A stretch of DNA of 64,000 bases, taken from assembly GCA_004335635.1 (NCBI GenBank), contig QAXH01005269.1:50464-114463 (forward strand). The letters run 5' to 3'. The position numbers and the translations under genes were made by a program. This stretch comes from Chloromonas sp. AAM2 (lineage: Eukaryota; Chlorophyta; Chlorophyceae; Chlamydomonadales; Chlamydomonadaceae). Under the pieces are notes generated by a model. It was not told where the DNA came from, made no database searches, and saw only the letters and a list, made by a program, of their open reading frames with translations. Shown one piece after another: positions 47,701 to 59,182 of this stretch (position 1 is the stretch's first letter; every line of letters begins with the position of its first letter).

Positions 47701-50700
47701 CGTGCCATCAAGTGGGCCAGCCTTCGCAAGAAGCGCAACGCTGAGAAGAAGCTGGCCATCACCGTCTTCAGCTTCCCTCCTGACAAGGGCAACGTGGGCA
47801 CAGCGGCCTACCTGAACGTGTTCGGCTCCATCATGAGGTGCGTGCGCTGGGATAACATCAGTGCCTTCTTCTCGACGGAAATAACAGGTGCTGCAGATTT
47901 GCATGTGATTATGCAGATTTGAAGAATGGTTTTGCTTTCCCTGCGTTGTGATCAAAACAACATCAAAGGTGCCTGCGATCTTTTGGACCTGGGTCTCCAC
48001 ACCTGACAGTGAGTTGACTGACACAACGTCTCGTTCAACTGTGCCACAGGGTGCTGAAAGAGCTGAAGACCCAGGGCTATGACGTGGGGCCCATCCCTGC
48101 TAACGAGGGCGAGCTGATCCAGAGCGTACTGCAGTCCAAGGAGGCCAAATTCAACTCCAGTGACCTCAATGTCGCATACCGCATGAAGGTAGAATCTTGC
48201 TTGCATAGAAAAAGGTGCTGTTGCACACTGCGAGCACGGGCGTCACTGATCTGCACACAAGTCTTTCACTGTTGTCGCTGCATTGCCTGGGACACGTTAG
48301 GCACGCATTGAAGCCTTTGTTATGCTGGTGTGCCGTGCAGGTTGATGAGTACCAGAAGCTTTGCGAGTACAGCGAGGCTCTGGAGGAGAACTGGGGCAAG
48401 CCTCCTGGCCAGCTTAACAGCAATGGCCAGGAACTGCTGATCTATGGCAAGCAGTTTGGCAACGTCTTCATTGGCGTGCAGCCCACCTTTGGCTATGAGG
48501 GTGACCCAATGCGCCTGCTCTTCAGCAAGAGCGCATCACCACACCACGGCTTTGCCGCTTACTACACCTACCTGGAGAAGGTGAGAACAAAAGAGCAACA
48601 CAAGCTTGAGGTTCACCATATTGGGCACTACTTGTCCACAGTGTGCGAGTGCTGTGTCTCGTGCTGTGCCAGCCTGTTATGCTTTCTTCTTGTGAGGGCT
48701 TTGCCCATCTGCTGATGTTTGTTGCCCGCAGATCTTCGGGGCTGATGCTGTGCTGCACTTTGGCACCCATGGCTCCCTGGAGTTCATGCCTGGAAAGCAG
48801 GTCGGCATGTCCGGCGTGTGCTACCCCGACAGCCTGATTGGCTCCATCCCCAACCTGTACTACTACGCTGCCAACAACCCCAGTGAGGCCACCATTGCCA
48901 AGCGTCGCTCATATGCCAACACCATCAGCTACCTGACCCCTCCCGCCGAGAACGCTGGCTTGTACAAGGGTCTGAAGGAGCTCAAGGAGCTGATCAGCAG
49001 CTACCAGGGCATGCGTGAGAGCGGCCGTGGCGAGCAGATCTGCCTGACCATCATTGAGACCGCTAAGCAGTGCAACCTGGACCGTGATGTTGCCCTGCCA
49101 GCTGATGAGGAGGCAGCCAAGCAGCTGACGGTGCGTGCTCTTGTTTGTTGGCTTTGATGCCGCGGCTGGTGTGACTTGCCAGGCCTGAAGGCCACCACTG
49201 GCACTAAAGTGTGTTGAGCAGAAGTCGATGGAAGTGTACCAGCAACCAGTGTATCAATACGGGATGGTAGAGCAACTGATCATGCAAAGGTTTTGGTACA
49301 TCACCTCCGGCTTTCCTGCCTTTGATGCCTGCAGCTGGATGCACGTGACATGGTGGTTGGAAACGTCTACCGTAAGCTGATGGAGATTGAGAGCCGCCTG
49401 CTGCCATGCGGCCTGCACGTTGTGGGAGTCATGCCCACTGCTGAGGAGGCCATTGCCACTCTGGTCAACATTGGCGAGATTGATCGCCCTGACAACAACC
49501 CCCCAATCAAGGGCCTGCCAGGCATCATGGCCAAGGCCATTGGCCGCAACATTGAGGAGATATACCGCAGCTCTGACCGCGGTGTGCTGGCGGACGTCGA
49601 ATTGCTTCAGCAGATCACCGAGGCCTGCCGTGACTCTGTTCGCGAATTCGTCAGGGACCGCACCGGCCTGGACGGTCGCATTGGCCAGAGCTTCCTGACC
49701 ACTTTGTCCAAGTGGACTGGCTTCTACGAGGACCCACTCCAGCGTGCGCTGCGTGGAACCAAGTTCTCCACCGCTGCACGCTCTGACCTGGACACCACTT
49801 TCAAGTACCTGGAGTTCTGCCTCGAGCAGGTAAGCCATGCGAAGACTTCAAGCTCAGCACTCACGTGATGCTCAGCACTCTCGCTATTCTCACTCTATGC
49901 TCAGCACTCACGCAATGCTCAGCAATCGCAATGGCAAGGCATGCGAGAGTTGTCACGACTTCGCACAGCAAGCATCAGATGTGAGCAGCATAACGGCGCA
50001 TCTGGTTGGGTGTGATTATTTATGTGTGCTTGGTGTGCAGATTGTCAAGGACAACGAGGTGGGTGCCCTGATTGAGGGCCTCAATGGCAAGTACGTCATG
50101 CCTGGCCCAGGCGGTGACCCCATCCGCAACCCGGGCGTGCTACCCACCGGCAAGAATATCCACGCCCTGGACCCCCAGTCCATCCCCACTGTCGCTGCCA
50201 TCAAGAGCGCCCAGATTGTGGTGGACCGCCTGATTGAGCGCCAGCGTGTAGACAACGGGGGCAAGTACCCAGAGACCATTGCCCTGGTGTTGTGGGGCAC
50301 GGACAACATCAAGACGTACGGAGAGTCCCTGGCACAGGTGAGGAAAACCAAATGCAGTCACGCAGCTCACTGCGCATCAAGGGCAACTCTGGCGGCAGCA
50401 GGGCAGAAGCCCACGATCGCGGGGAAGCGCAGGGCAGCCAATGCAGAGCAATCACACGTGATGGATTGTTGTTGTGTGCGTGCCTGTGTGCACAGGTGAT
50501 GATGATGGTTGGCATCCGTCCAGTGCCCGATGCCCTAGGCCGCGTGAACAAGCTCGAGGTCATCCCACTGGAGGAGCTGGGTCGCCCACGCATTGACGTG
50601 GTGGTCAACTGCTCAGGCGTGTTCCGCGACCTGTTCGTCAACCAGGTGACTGGAAATGCAGGTCTGCTTACACGTTTGACAAAAGCTCAGATTACGTGTA

Positions 50701-52335
50701 CTAACGATACAAAGGGCCGTCCTATCATTCCCTGTGCATGCGCACGCCTGTTGCAAGGATCAGGAGACTGAACTTTGCTTCCCCTTGCCTTTGTCGCACA
50801 GATGCTCTTGTTGGACCGCGCTGTCAAGATGGCTGCTGAGCTGGACGAGCCAGACTCAATGAACTTTGTGCGCAAGCATGCCAAGGAACAGGCAGCTGAG
50901 CTGGGCTTGCAGTCAATTCGCGATGCAGCCACCCGCATCTTCTCCAATGCCTCTGGCTCCTACTCATCCAACGTCAACCTGGCGGTGGAGAACAGCAGCT
51001 GGAGTGACGAGAGCCAGCTGCAGGAGATGTACCTGAAGAGGAAGACATACGCCTTCAACTCTGACCGCCCAGGCGCAGGTGAGCATGCAGACTTGAGGCA
51101 CAAATAGATGCTGAACCAGTTGTGCAGCAACAGCAAACGCAACAAGCAGGTTGATCAACTGCCAAGCTGGTATCACATTGTGACAGGCATGTTACTTCCT
51201 GTGTTTTGCAGGTGGCGAGATGCAGCGCGATGTGTTCGAGGCATCCATGAAGACTGTTGACATGACTTTCCAGAACCTGGACAGCAGTGAGATTTCTCTC
51301 ACTGATGTGTCGCACTACTTCGACTCTGACCCCACCAAGCTTGTGGCTAGTCTGCGTACTGACGGCAAGACCCCTATGGCATACATCGCCGACACCACCA
51401 CAGCCAACGCACAGGTGAGCCAGGTGGCCGATACTTGTGTGTAGAAGCAAGTTTTGAACTCTGCTACTGATATTTCCTGACTTTCTCCTGGGTCTGCCCT
51501 ATGATCTGTCAGCAGCAGATTCACACGGCAAGGATGAAGCAGCAGTGCTTAACAACCCTTACTTGTCACACCATCGCTCGGCCCAACGTGATGCCTGTAC
51601 TTCTGCCTGTCAGGTGCGCACCCTGGGCGAGACTGTGCGCCTGGATGCCCGCACCAAGCTGCTGAACCCCAAGTGGTATGAGGGCATGATGTCCAGCGGC
51701 TATGAGGGCGTGCGCGAGATCCAGAAGCGCCTCACAAACACAATGGGCTGGTCTGCGACATCTGGCATGGTGAGTGCACAATCCTTATTCACCAGCTCAG
51801 TAATTGGATGGTACACCTTCTGCACCCTTGGCTGTGACTGTATGTTACCTCCCTGCTTCTTAGCACGTGCTGGTATTTGTCAGTGCGAAGCTTGATTTTT
51901 CGCTTCCTGACTTACAGGTTGACAACTGGGTGTATGACGAGGCCAACAGCACCTTCATTGAGGACCCAGAGATGGCCAACCGCCTGATGACTGCCAACCC
52001 CAACTCCTTCCGCAAGCTGGTTGCCACCTTCTTGGAGGCCAACGGGAGAGGTGAGCAGCACAAACATGCTTGTCGAGCGTTCTGATTTTCAGATTTGCAA
52101 GACAGCAAAACCTCGGCAGTGAGAAATGTCAGGACTTTGCAGATAGGAAATGAGTGGACGGAAGGATCGACTCTGTCAGTACGTCATGTTGATGTGTAAC
52201 TCATGGGTTGAACTCGTCTTTTCATTGCCATTGTTTTGCACCGCAGGCTACTGGGATGCTAAGCCAGAGCAGCTCGAGAGGCTGCGCCAGATGTACATGG
52301 ACGTTGAGGACAAAATTGAGGGCGTGGACAACTAG
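44759..52335 (+). CDS. CHLH: Magnesium chelatase subunit H (plastid)
   Basis: Twenty-one exons join in phase into 1403 residues: 44759-44833, 44922-44960, 45047-45143, 45238-45398, 45509-45643, 45877-46038, 46244-46417, 46651-46914, 47109-47387, 47590-47837, 48050-48188, 48341-48580, 48732-49130, 49335-49829, 50041-50337, 50496-50645, 50802-51078, 51212-51414, 51614-51769, 51918-52050, 52247-52335. The length equals known algal ChlH (about 1400). The first exons ([11 protein letters not shown]... to RPVRQ) look like a chloroplast transit peptide before [11 protein letters not shown]. Hallmarks include [69 protein letters not shown] and [12 protein letters not shown]. ChlH binds protoporphyrin IX and, with ChlI and ChlD, inserts Mg2+ as the committed step of chlorophyll synthesis; the plant protein (GUN5) also acts in plastid-to-nucleus signalling. 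No break or missing segment is seen. Start chosen at the first of two adjacent ATGs. Confidence 0.98.
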
Positions 52336-53488
52336 ACTTGATCGTGTGCGAACGTGCATCATCGAACACATTTACATGTGGCCCTTGTTGTGGTTGCTGA
52401 GACCGGCTGGGACTGGTTGTGTTAGGCAATTTTGTTCGCCAGGCTCTGGAGTGGCATGGCAGCAATCGAGAGAATCGCTGTTGGCTCCTGTTAACATTTT
52501 GTCTTGAAGGTGTTCTATGGCATGCTGCCTACAGCGACGCATGGCCATCAGCATCTGTAGCGTTAGCCAGATTCATGCGAAGCCTTGGCCACACGGACAC
52601 ATGGCTTTGCATGCATGCTGTTTAAGTAGGCAAGAAGAAACTGGTGCTGGGACAGGCAAATCTGTCTGTTTCATGTTCTTGCACGAGTGGGGTTATTCGC
52701 TGCGTTCTGCGCAGAGTGGAGTGTTGAGTGCTTCAAGCTGTTGTTTGAATGGTGTGGGAGGCACATATGCTTGATGTCGAGAGGAACTGCTGATCGTGAC
52801 TCCAGAGCGACGGAGTGAGATACGAGAGCGTGTGTCGGGGGCGAGGGGCGGTTGCTACCACACTAAGGTGTGGCTGGTGCCAGCACAGTTTTGGCTGAAG
52901 CGTTTTCAAGCGTGGGGCTCATGTAGCCACCGCCAGTGAGTGTGTTTTGTTTATTGCTGGGTCTGCCAGCGTGAGCGGATTGGTTGTTTCTTGCAGGAGC
53001 TTCGAACATGTGTGTGCCCTGCATTGGCATCGTGTGCCCTGCTTGAGCAGAGGCTGTCTCATTATTTCTGTCAAAGAATTGGAAATACGATGGCGATTTT
53101 CGCCAGCCAGAGCCAATGAGTGCTGCAGCAGGATCGTCCCACTCGTGAGGTCCCTGATGTACAGGCGGTTTGGTGACAGCTCAACTTGAACCAGTGGACA
53201 TAAACCCAGCTTGCCAGCCTAGCAACCACAATAATATATAACGAACCAGACCTACTCCATGACGATTTTATATGTACCCAACCCCTGCCCGTCACATTTG
53301 GCACCCAAGTAGGCAGGACCAAGGGGCGGCAGATGACACACACCTTTGTTGGTATTTGTATGATCCACACTGAGCAATGCCCAGCCTGTGCACTGTCAAT
53401 GCAGCAAGACCAGCCGGTGTCTGAATCCCAGGACTTTGCACCGTCCTGGAATACCAAATTCGAAGCAGCACCGAACTGTGGTAAAAAA

Positions 53489-53519
<31 letters not shown>

Positions 53520-53583
53520 GTGTATATGTGTATGTGTATATATATATATATANNNNNNNNNNNNNNNNNNNNNNNNNNNTATA

Positions 53584-53659
<76 letters not shown>

Positions 53660-53660
53660 C
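53489..53660. repeat. (TG)n/(TA)n microsatellite surrounding an assembly gap
   Basis: TG-rich, then TA-rich, then 27 N, then TATATG, a long TA run and another TG run. The Ns (53553-53579) are a gap inside low-complexity sequence, so the true length is unknown. Long frames read through this stretch are artefacts. Confidence 0.95.
53553..53579. other. Assembly gap (27 N)
   Basis: Undetermined bases within the TA microsatellite. Confidence 1.
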
Positions 53661-53842
53661 GCGTGTGCGCACGGAGACGTCCCACAGCTTGTTTCCAACT
53701 CTCTCTTCCTGGTCGCTCTGCCATGGAGGTGCATCCGGGGATGGCATCTTCTGCCCTAACCCTACTCTTCATCAACACATCCCAGTCTCACAAGACACTG
53801 AATCATTCCGCACACACGGCCGATGCCAAGGTACATATCATC

Positions 53843-53879
53843 AAATTGTCCCAGAACTGGCAAACTTTTGTTTTTTTTT
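53843..53879. repeat. Solo terminus of the MITE family
   Basis: AATTGTCCCAGAACTGGCAA followed by ACTTTTG and a long T-run: a perfect match to the consensus core. Confidence 0.8.
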
Positions 53880-55951
53880 ACTGCGGCATAGTAAGTTATG
53901 CGGTTTGAATACACGGTGAGTGCAGTTGACTTCATTGGCAATGCCACGCAGTTCAAGTGAGCACCAACCACGTCCAGGCACCTACATAAATGCACGCAAC
54001 CTTTGAAACACGCCTCATGACGTCATTACTGCGCGCTGACAGGCGTTGTAATTTGTCACACCGCACTTGTTGCGTATGCAGTGGATTCCTTCCAGCTGGG
54101 CAGGCGGTCATTGTAAAACCGCAACACCATCTCCCTCATCTTAACACCACCTGGTCATCACCAAACCATGCAGGCACGTAATTGTCCACACCTCGGATTA
54201 TAACTCTTAAACAGGCACGGCAACCGCCGTGCTGGGGACCTGCCATTTTTGACAGTACAAAAACAGGACCAAGAATCGAAAGGCAGAGCAAGAAACAAAA
54301 GGGAAGAACACCTTGAACGTCACCAATCACCAGCTCAGCTCCGCCCAACAACAGCTCGCCAACTGGGAATCCCCATCTCAACTGTTTCAATAACACTGCA
54401 AACGGTCCAAACAACCAGCTTTACTCCGTATGCCATACTGGCATCTTCCACACCCATATGCATGGAGACTACTATCTAGCACCTGCATTGTCCAGGGTAC
54501 AATTTCCGTCCTTAGCCTATAATCATCACAAGCTTGTGACATTACCAAAGCAATTACTGCCGTACAAACCATCCAAATCATAATGCTTTGCCAGTGCAGA
54601 CCTTGCACGAGGACACCGACTAAGATACATGCAACAAGGAAATGACAGACTGGTCTTGATTCAGCGGGCATGCACTACACAAGAGAGTCGTGCGCTCATT
54701 GGCAGGACATATCATGGAAGATCTCTGGTAGGGGTTGACGATGGCCAGCATAGCTATCGCTGACTTGATGGCCAATGCATGTAGCATCTTGAAGACAGTC
54801 ATCGGTTCAGCAGACAATTGGCATGCGTTTTGGGGCTGTAAGGCCAACCCTTGCCGTCTTGGCTAAGTCTGGGCCTGAACCGAACTCTCCAGCTCCCTAT
54901 CGTTTTGTTTACTTGGTAGCAGGTCAAGGTTGAGTTCCTAAAGACTCTTCAATTTGACGGATACAGCTTGTTCTCCTGGCCTGCTGAACGCCTTGACGAC
55001 TGTAGCTGGTGTGCCTTTGGCTGGCGTTGAGCCCAGTTAGACGTGCTCAGAGGCTCACGCAGTCTGCTTGAGGCGGTCCCAAAAGGAAAGATCGCAATGC
55101 CCCAACCAGGAAAGGTCAGAGACTGCCGCACCCACTGGACTCGAGCACCAAACCATGCGCTAGGATGCCCAGGCCACTGAAGTCAGTAAGTGCGCCCACA
55201 GCTCCACAGTGCCATGCTCAAGTCTGTAGGTGGTTTGCTGCCAGGCTAATACTGCTGCTCAGTACGCAGATCCAGCCCTGGGATAAGCGGCCGAATTTCT
55301 CAGGCGGCGGAATTTGCACTGCGTATTTGTTGGTTGTATTTGGCTCCTGCACAGAGAGAGTTGGCAGCCGAGCACTGCTGGCGACCAAACAAGGGTGACT
55401 GGAAGGCAAAAAGAAGCGTCATCAATGGGCAGATACAGCAGCGAATTACACTCAATGTAAACAGTGAGGAAGGCAACCTGAGCTTCCAGATCGCAGTGCC
55501 GGCTAACCCTGCTTCAGCCATTGCCATGGGTAGTGTATTGGTGTGCGCAGCTGTGGGCAGCCCCGCTGAATACTCAGTGGCCCTGCTGGTACCAGGCATA
55601 CGTTCACGCACCGGCTTTCATGAGGAACTCGAATGCAGCCCTGCTTTCCTCTCCCCTGCACAACAGACCATATCAGACTGTGTGCACACACCTGTCATGT
55701 GCTGGCAGAACAAGAAGAGCAGCTCACATCAGCAACACAAGCCATAAGGGCAAGGAACCAGAAGGAACCAGACTACTGGTGTGTCATCAGCTGTACAAGT
55801 GTACTTGCAAATGAATGAACGATTACCACATCCAGAACATTTCTGTGTTTCCACCCTGTGTTGCCAATGTGCTTGGCTTCAAATTACGCCCAACCAGCTG
55901 GGATATCCTAGCCAACGAAGGTCTAGCGCGTGCTGGGTGTGCGTCCCTCAC

Positions 55952-57262
55952 CTCTGCAGCGACAGGTACACCGGCGTCAGCCCGTGCATGTCCCGCTGGT
56001 TGACAAGCACTTCCTTCTGCTTGTCAGTCATATCAGCTGTCATGATGCGCAGCATGTGCGCGTGCCCTTCGCGCGCAGCCAGGTGAATGGCAGTCCTGCA
56101 TGTGTGCAATCAAGTGCCAATGTGCCTGGGGATCAGCACTGAGCCTGGATAGGGACGTGATTTGAAGTTCACACATAGCTACCAGACACGCTATGCTGTC
56201 CGCCTGGCTGAAGTTTAATGCTTCACATCACCAATGTCGCTGCTTGACTTGCAATGCTTGACGCCTGGTTCCTGGCCACTCTGCCGGGAAACATTTTCAT
56301 TCAGTCTCACTACGTTACGGTCGCTGTAGCTTCATAGCTACACAGGTGCCCTGAAATCTCACGCTATGCTGTGCTGAAGCCCTGCATTTCAGACCAAGAG
56401 CTCGCGTCAACACAACAGCCGTACCTGGCAGGCTCGTTTTTTTTGCCTACAGCAAGAGTTTCCCTCATATCACCGCTTACCTGCCATTGCATTCAGTGGC
56501 GGCCACATCTATGCCATAGTCCAAGACCGCCTCTGCGACTTCAAGATGGTTCAGCTCCGCCTACACAGGCCAGCCAGACAAAGTATTGTCAGCCATAGCG
56601 AAAGTAAGTAGCCAGTATTGGAGCTTGGAAAGGCACTCTTGCAAGGAGTCTAGTGCAAATGGCCTATCCAGGCAACTGCATGTCTTGAGGGTGCTGATAT
56701 ACCCATTGCAGCGCACGTGTGCTGCATGGATGGCCATTGATGCATTCACCAGCAACTGCAGGGCTTCGCTCACCGCCCAATGCAAGGCAGTGCGCTGGAA
56801 CTTGTCTCGTTGATTGATGTCAAATTCAAGGCTTCGTTCCACTTGGCGCACAATGTAGCCAACCATGCCCCGCTCAGCAGCTTCAAAGATGTTCTTGGGC
56901 GGCCCCGTATTTGCATTGGCATCGTCGGTGATTTTGATCACTGTAACATGGTCAAACTCCTGCCTGTCAGTGCATGGCTTGGTGTAATTCTTCAACACCA
57001 TGTTCGCCATCTGCGTCAAGTGAGATTTGTGGCGTGTATCCTAGCAGAAGACGACCAGACGGACATGCAAGGATGCATACGGCGCATGCACGGCAAACCG
57101 GGATTGAATCGCCATCACGTGTATACCAAATGCAGTCCCAATCATCGGAAACAACTCACGATTAAACACGTTGTTGTTCTCGTCTGGCCGAACCCTGCCA
57201 GGTTCAGCGTTGTCGCCTGCCTTGAAGCTGACCCCTGCCTTCACAGCGGCCATGGCAGGCAA
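55952..57262 (-). CDS. Ankyrin-repeat protein (incomplete model)
   Basis: Minus-strand exons 57010-56774, 56560-56481 and 56095-55952 join in phase: 79 residues with NIFEAAERGMVGYIVRQVER and RDKFQRTALHWA, then AELNHLEVAEAVLDYGIDVA, then RTAIHLAAREGHAHMLRIMT and QRDMHGLTPVYLSLQ. The recurring TALHWA/TAIHLAA and DxxGxTP/V-type signatures are ankyrin repeats, which mediate protein-protein contacts. An upstream segment (57262 to about 57159, MPAMAAVKAGVSFKAGDNAE...) looks like a first exon, but its GTGAGT donor is one base out of phase with the next exon. The start is therefore either there with another donor or at ATG 57010. The last exon ends in phase 2 at a donor, so more exons must follow to the left; I could not find them. 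No enzymatic domain is visible. Confidence 0.6.
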
Positions 57263-58105
57263 CGGGCTCAGAGCTCGACTGTCGACAGCGCTCGCGCAGC
57301 TTTAGTTGATGTGTATGCAGGGCATGAACCTGGTCAATTTACGCAAGCGTCTGCTATCTGGCTCACTGATTTAACTCATATCGCTCTGTACCACGAGCCT
57401 GTGAACAAGGCACTTGCTACGAAACGTGGGACATCAAGTACGACACGTTTCGAGAGCATGCATGAGTCTCCTTGGTTGTTGCAACGTTGCCTCCTCACAG
57501 CATGTTTACGTGGCAGGAGACCTGTGGGTTCAGCTTGACCTATGCTTGACTGCTGCTGGCACACTGGTTTAGCTCCATTTCAACCCTAGATGTCAGAGTT
57601 GTGGATGCTGCTTCAGCAGTGCGCAACCAGGAATCTTTCGAACTCCTGATCATTGGCTCTCGCATCGAGCTTGCTTGCTGTTGCGCCTGCTGGTCACCCT
57701 TCACCAGTCTGCATGAGGTTTGGTTCTACCTGCCGCAATTCCGTCAGCATGGATAACAGCGCTTGCTGAGTGACAGTGGTGGCACAGGGGCTGTGCCAAT
57801 CCATGCGCTCAAGAGGCCGAGGGCCAAAGCAGGCACTGGAGGCATTGTCTAACTCTTGCACTAGCCACTGAGTAGCCCAGCATCGGGTCCAGGTGACCAC
57901 GAAGCTCGCATTCCATCCGTGCTCTATCAGAAAGCATTTCAAATTATGTTCACTGACCCGGCACGGTTGCAGCATGCTAAGGACGCCTTGTTGCACACCC
58001 ACAAAACTGATCCAAGCTGTGTTACATTAACAACAAACAGCTTCACCAGCAGCAGCACAAGCACCACATCAAAACGCCAGCAACCTGTGCGTGCACCACA
58101 GGCGC
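57263..58105. other. Intergenic region
   Basis: No gene seen. TTACA at 58022-58026 (TGTAA on the minus strand) lies about 80 bases beyond the eS10 stop and is its probable polyadenylation signal. The rest is the upstream region of the ankyrin gene. Confidence 0.5.
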
Positions 58106-59182
58106 TTACTGGGGTGCAGCTGGGCCGCCACGGCCAAAGCCGCTGCGGCCCTCGCCACCAAAGCGTGGCTGGTAGGCGCCGGGCGCACCAGCCTTGTCCT
58201 CGCCACCACCGCCACCGCGGCCAAAGCCACCCTCCCTGCGGTAACCCTCGCGGCCACCAAAGCCTCCCTCGCCACCCTCGCCACCGAAGCGGCGTGGGCC
58301 ACGGTCTGGGCGTGCTGGGCCACGCTCCAGAGCCCTGCATGACGGCAACGACACATGAACGATATCAGTTCTGGCGCATTCACCGCAAACAACACACGGC
58401 TGCACCACCAGAGCTGCTGCCAATGCTGCTGCTCCTTCTCCATGTTGCCCGTTAAGTATGGTTAGCTACTTATTCCATCAAACTCATCGTAAACGACTCT
58501 ATCTACACTGCTATCCTGTGGCTACACCCCGAGAGAAACTGCTGCTGCTCCTCCATGAGGACAGCTATCAGATAGCAACAAAGCTGCTGGCACGTACTTG
58601 GTTGACTTCTTCAGGGTGGCTGGCACCACGTCTGATGGCAGACCCAGGTACTCGCGCAGGTAGTCAATTCCCTTGTCAGTCAGGAACCTACATGAAAGCA
58701 CAGCGCCAAGTACTGTCAGCTGCTTGCATGCACCCATGCCCAACCCCAGCACATTGCATGCAGCCTCCGAAGCTGAGCATGCAACTTAACGGCAAAATGC
58801 TGTTGCAGCATGCGCACCAGTAGTAGTGCCTCCAAGCGAAGCGCTCGGTCACCAGCTCCAGTGAAGTGAAAGACTGCATCAGCTTGATGACCTGCAGGTT
58901 CGGGATGTCCAGCTCATCGGAGTGCTTGGGCTTGTTGAAGTCCTTCTCCGCCTGAAGCACACCCTCTGCACAATCAAAATCAAGCGCAAGGCTCGACGGC
59001 CCAGCAGTACAAACCGCCGAACCCGGCACAAAGAGGTCTGACACTGCACAGATGCACTGCACAGAGCCGCTGCTTAAACGATTGAGGTCCCCTGGCTGTG
59101 CGCTAGTTGTCAGCAGTGCCATGCTCGCACCCTGGAAGAGGTACTTGTAGACCGTCCTGCGGTTCTTCTTTGGGATAAGCAT
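58106..59182 (-). CDS. RPS10: 40S ribosomal protein eS10
   Basis: Four exons (59182-59131, 58965-58818, 58687-58598, 58334-58106) give 172 residues, the usual eS10 length. It opens with the diagnostic [17 protein letters not shown], continues with [37 protein letters not shown] and [11 protein letters not shown], and ends in a Gly/Arg-rich tail ([20 protein letters not shown]..., ending GRGGPAAPQ). eS10 sits in the 40S head near the mRNA entry. It is a major target of ZNF598/Hel2 ubiquitination during ribosome collision, and the window also encodes that ligase. Every intron is GT-AG and all phases match. Confidence 0.97.

Larger units (their letters stand above)
52336..55951. other. Region after CHLH without a supported gene
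   Basis: It begins with the CHLH 3' UTR; no TGTAA stands out in the first 600 bases. It then holds the TG/TA microsatellite with the assembly gap (53489-53660) and a MITE terminus (53843-53879). Open frames near 55334-55747 (137 codons, plus) and elsewhere have no recognisable domain. The left part may hold missing 3' exons of the ankyrin gene, which I could not identify. Confidence 0.5.

Noticed and set aside
49254..49838. 194-codon frame antisense to CHLH
   Set aside because: It is the shadow of a large GC-rich CHLH exon whose plus-strand product is certain.
53071..53908. Several long frames through the TG/TA repeat and the N gap
   Set aside because: They code for Tyr-Ile and Cys-Val repeats plus unknown residues, products of low-complexity sequence.
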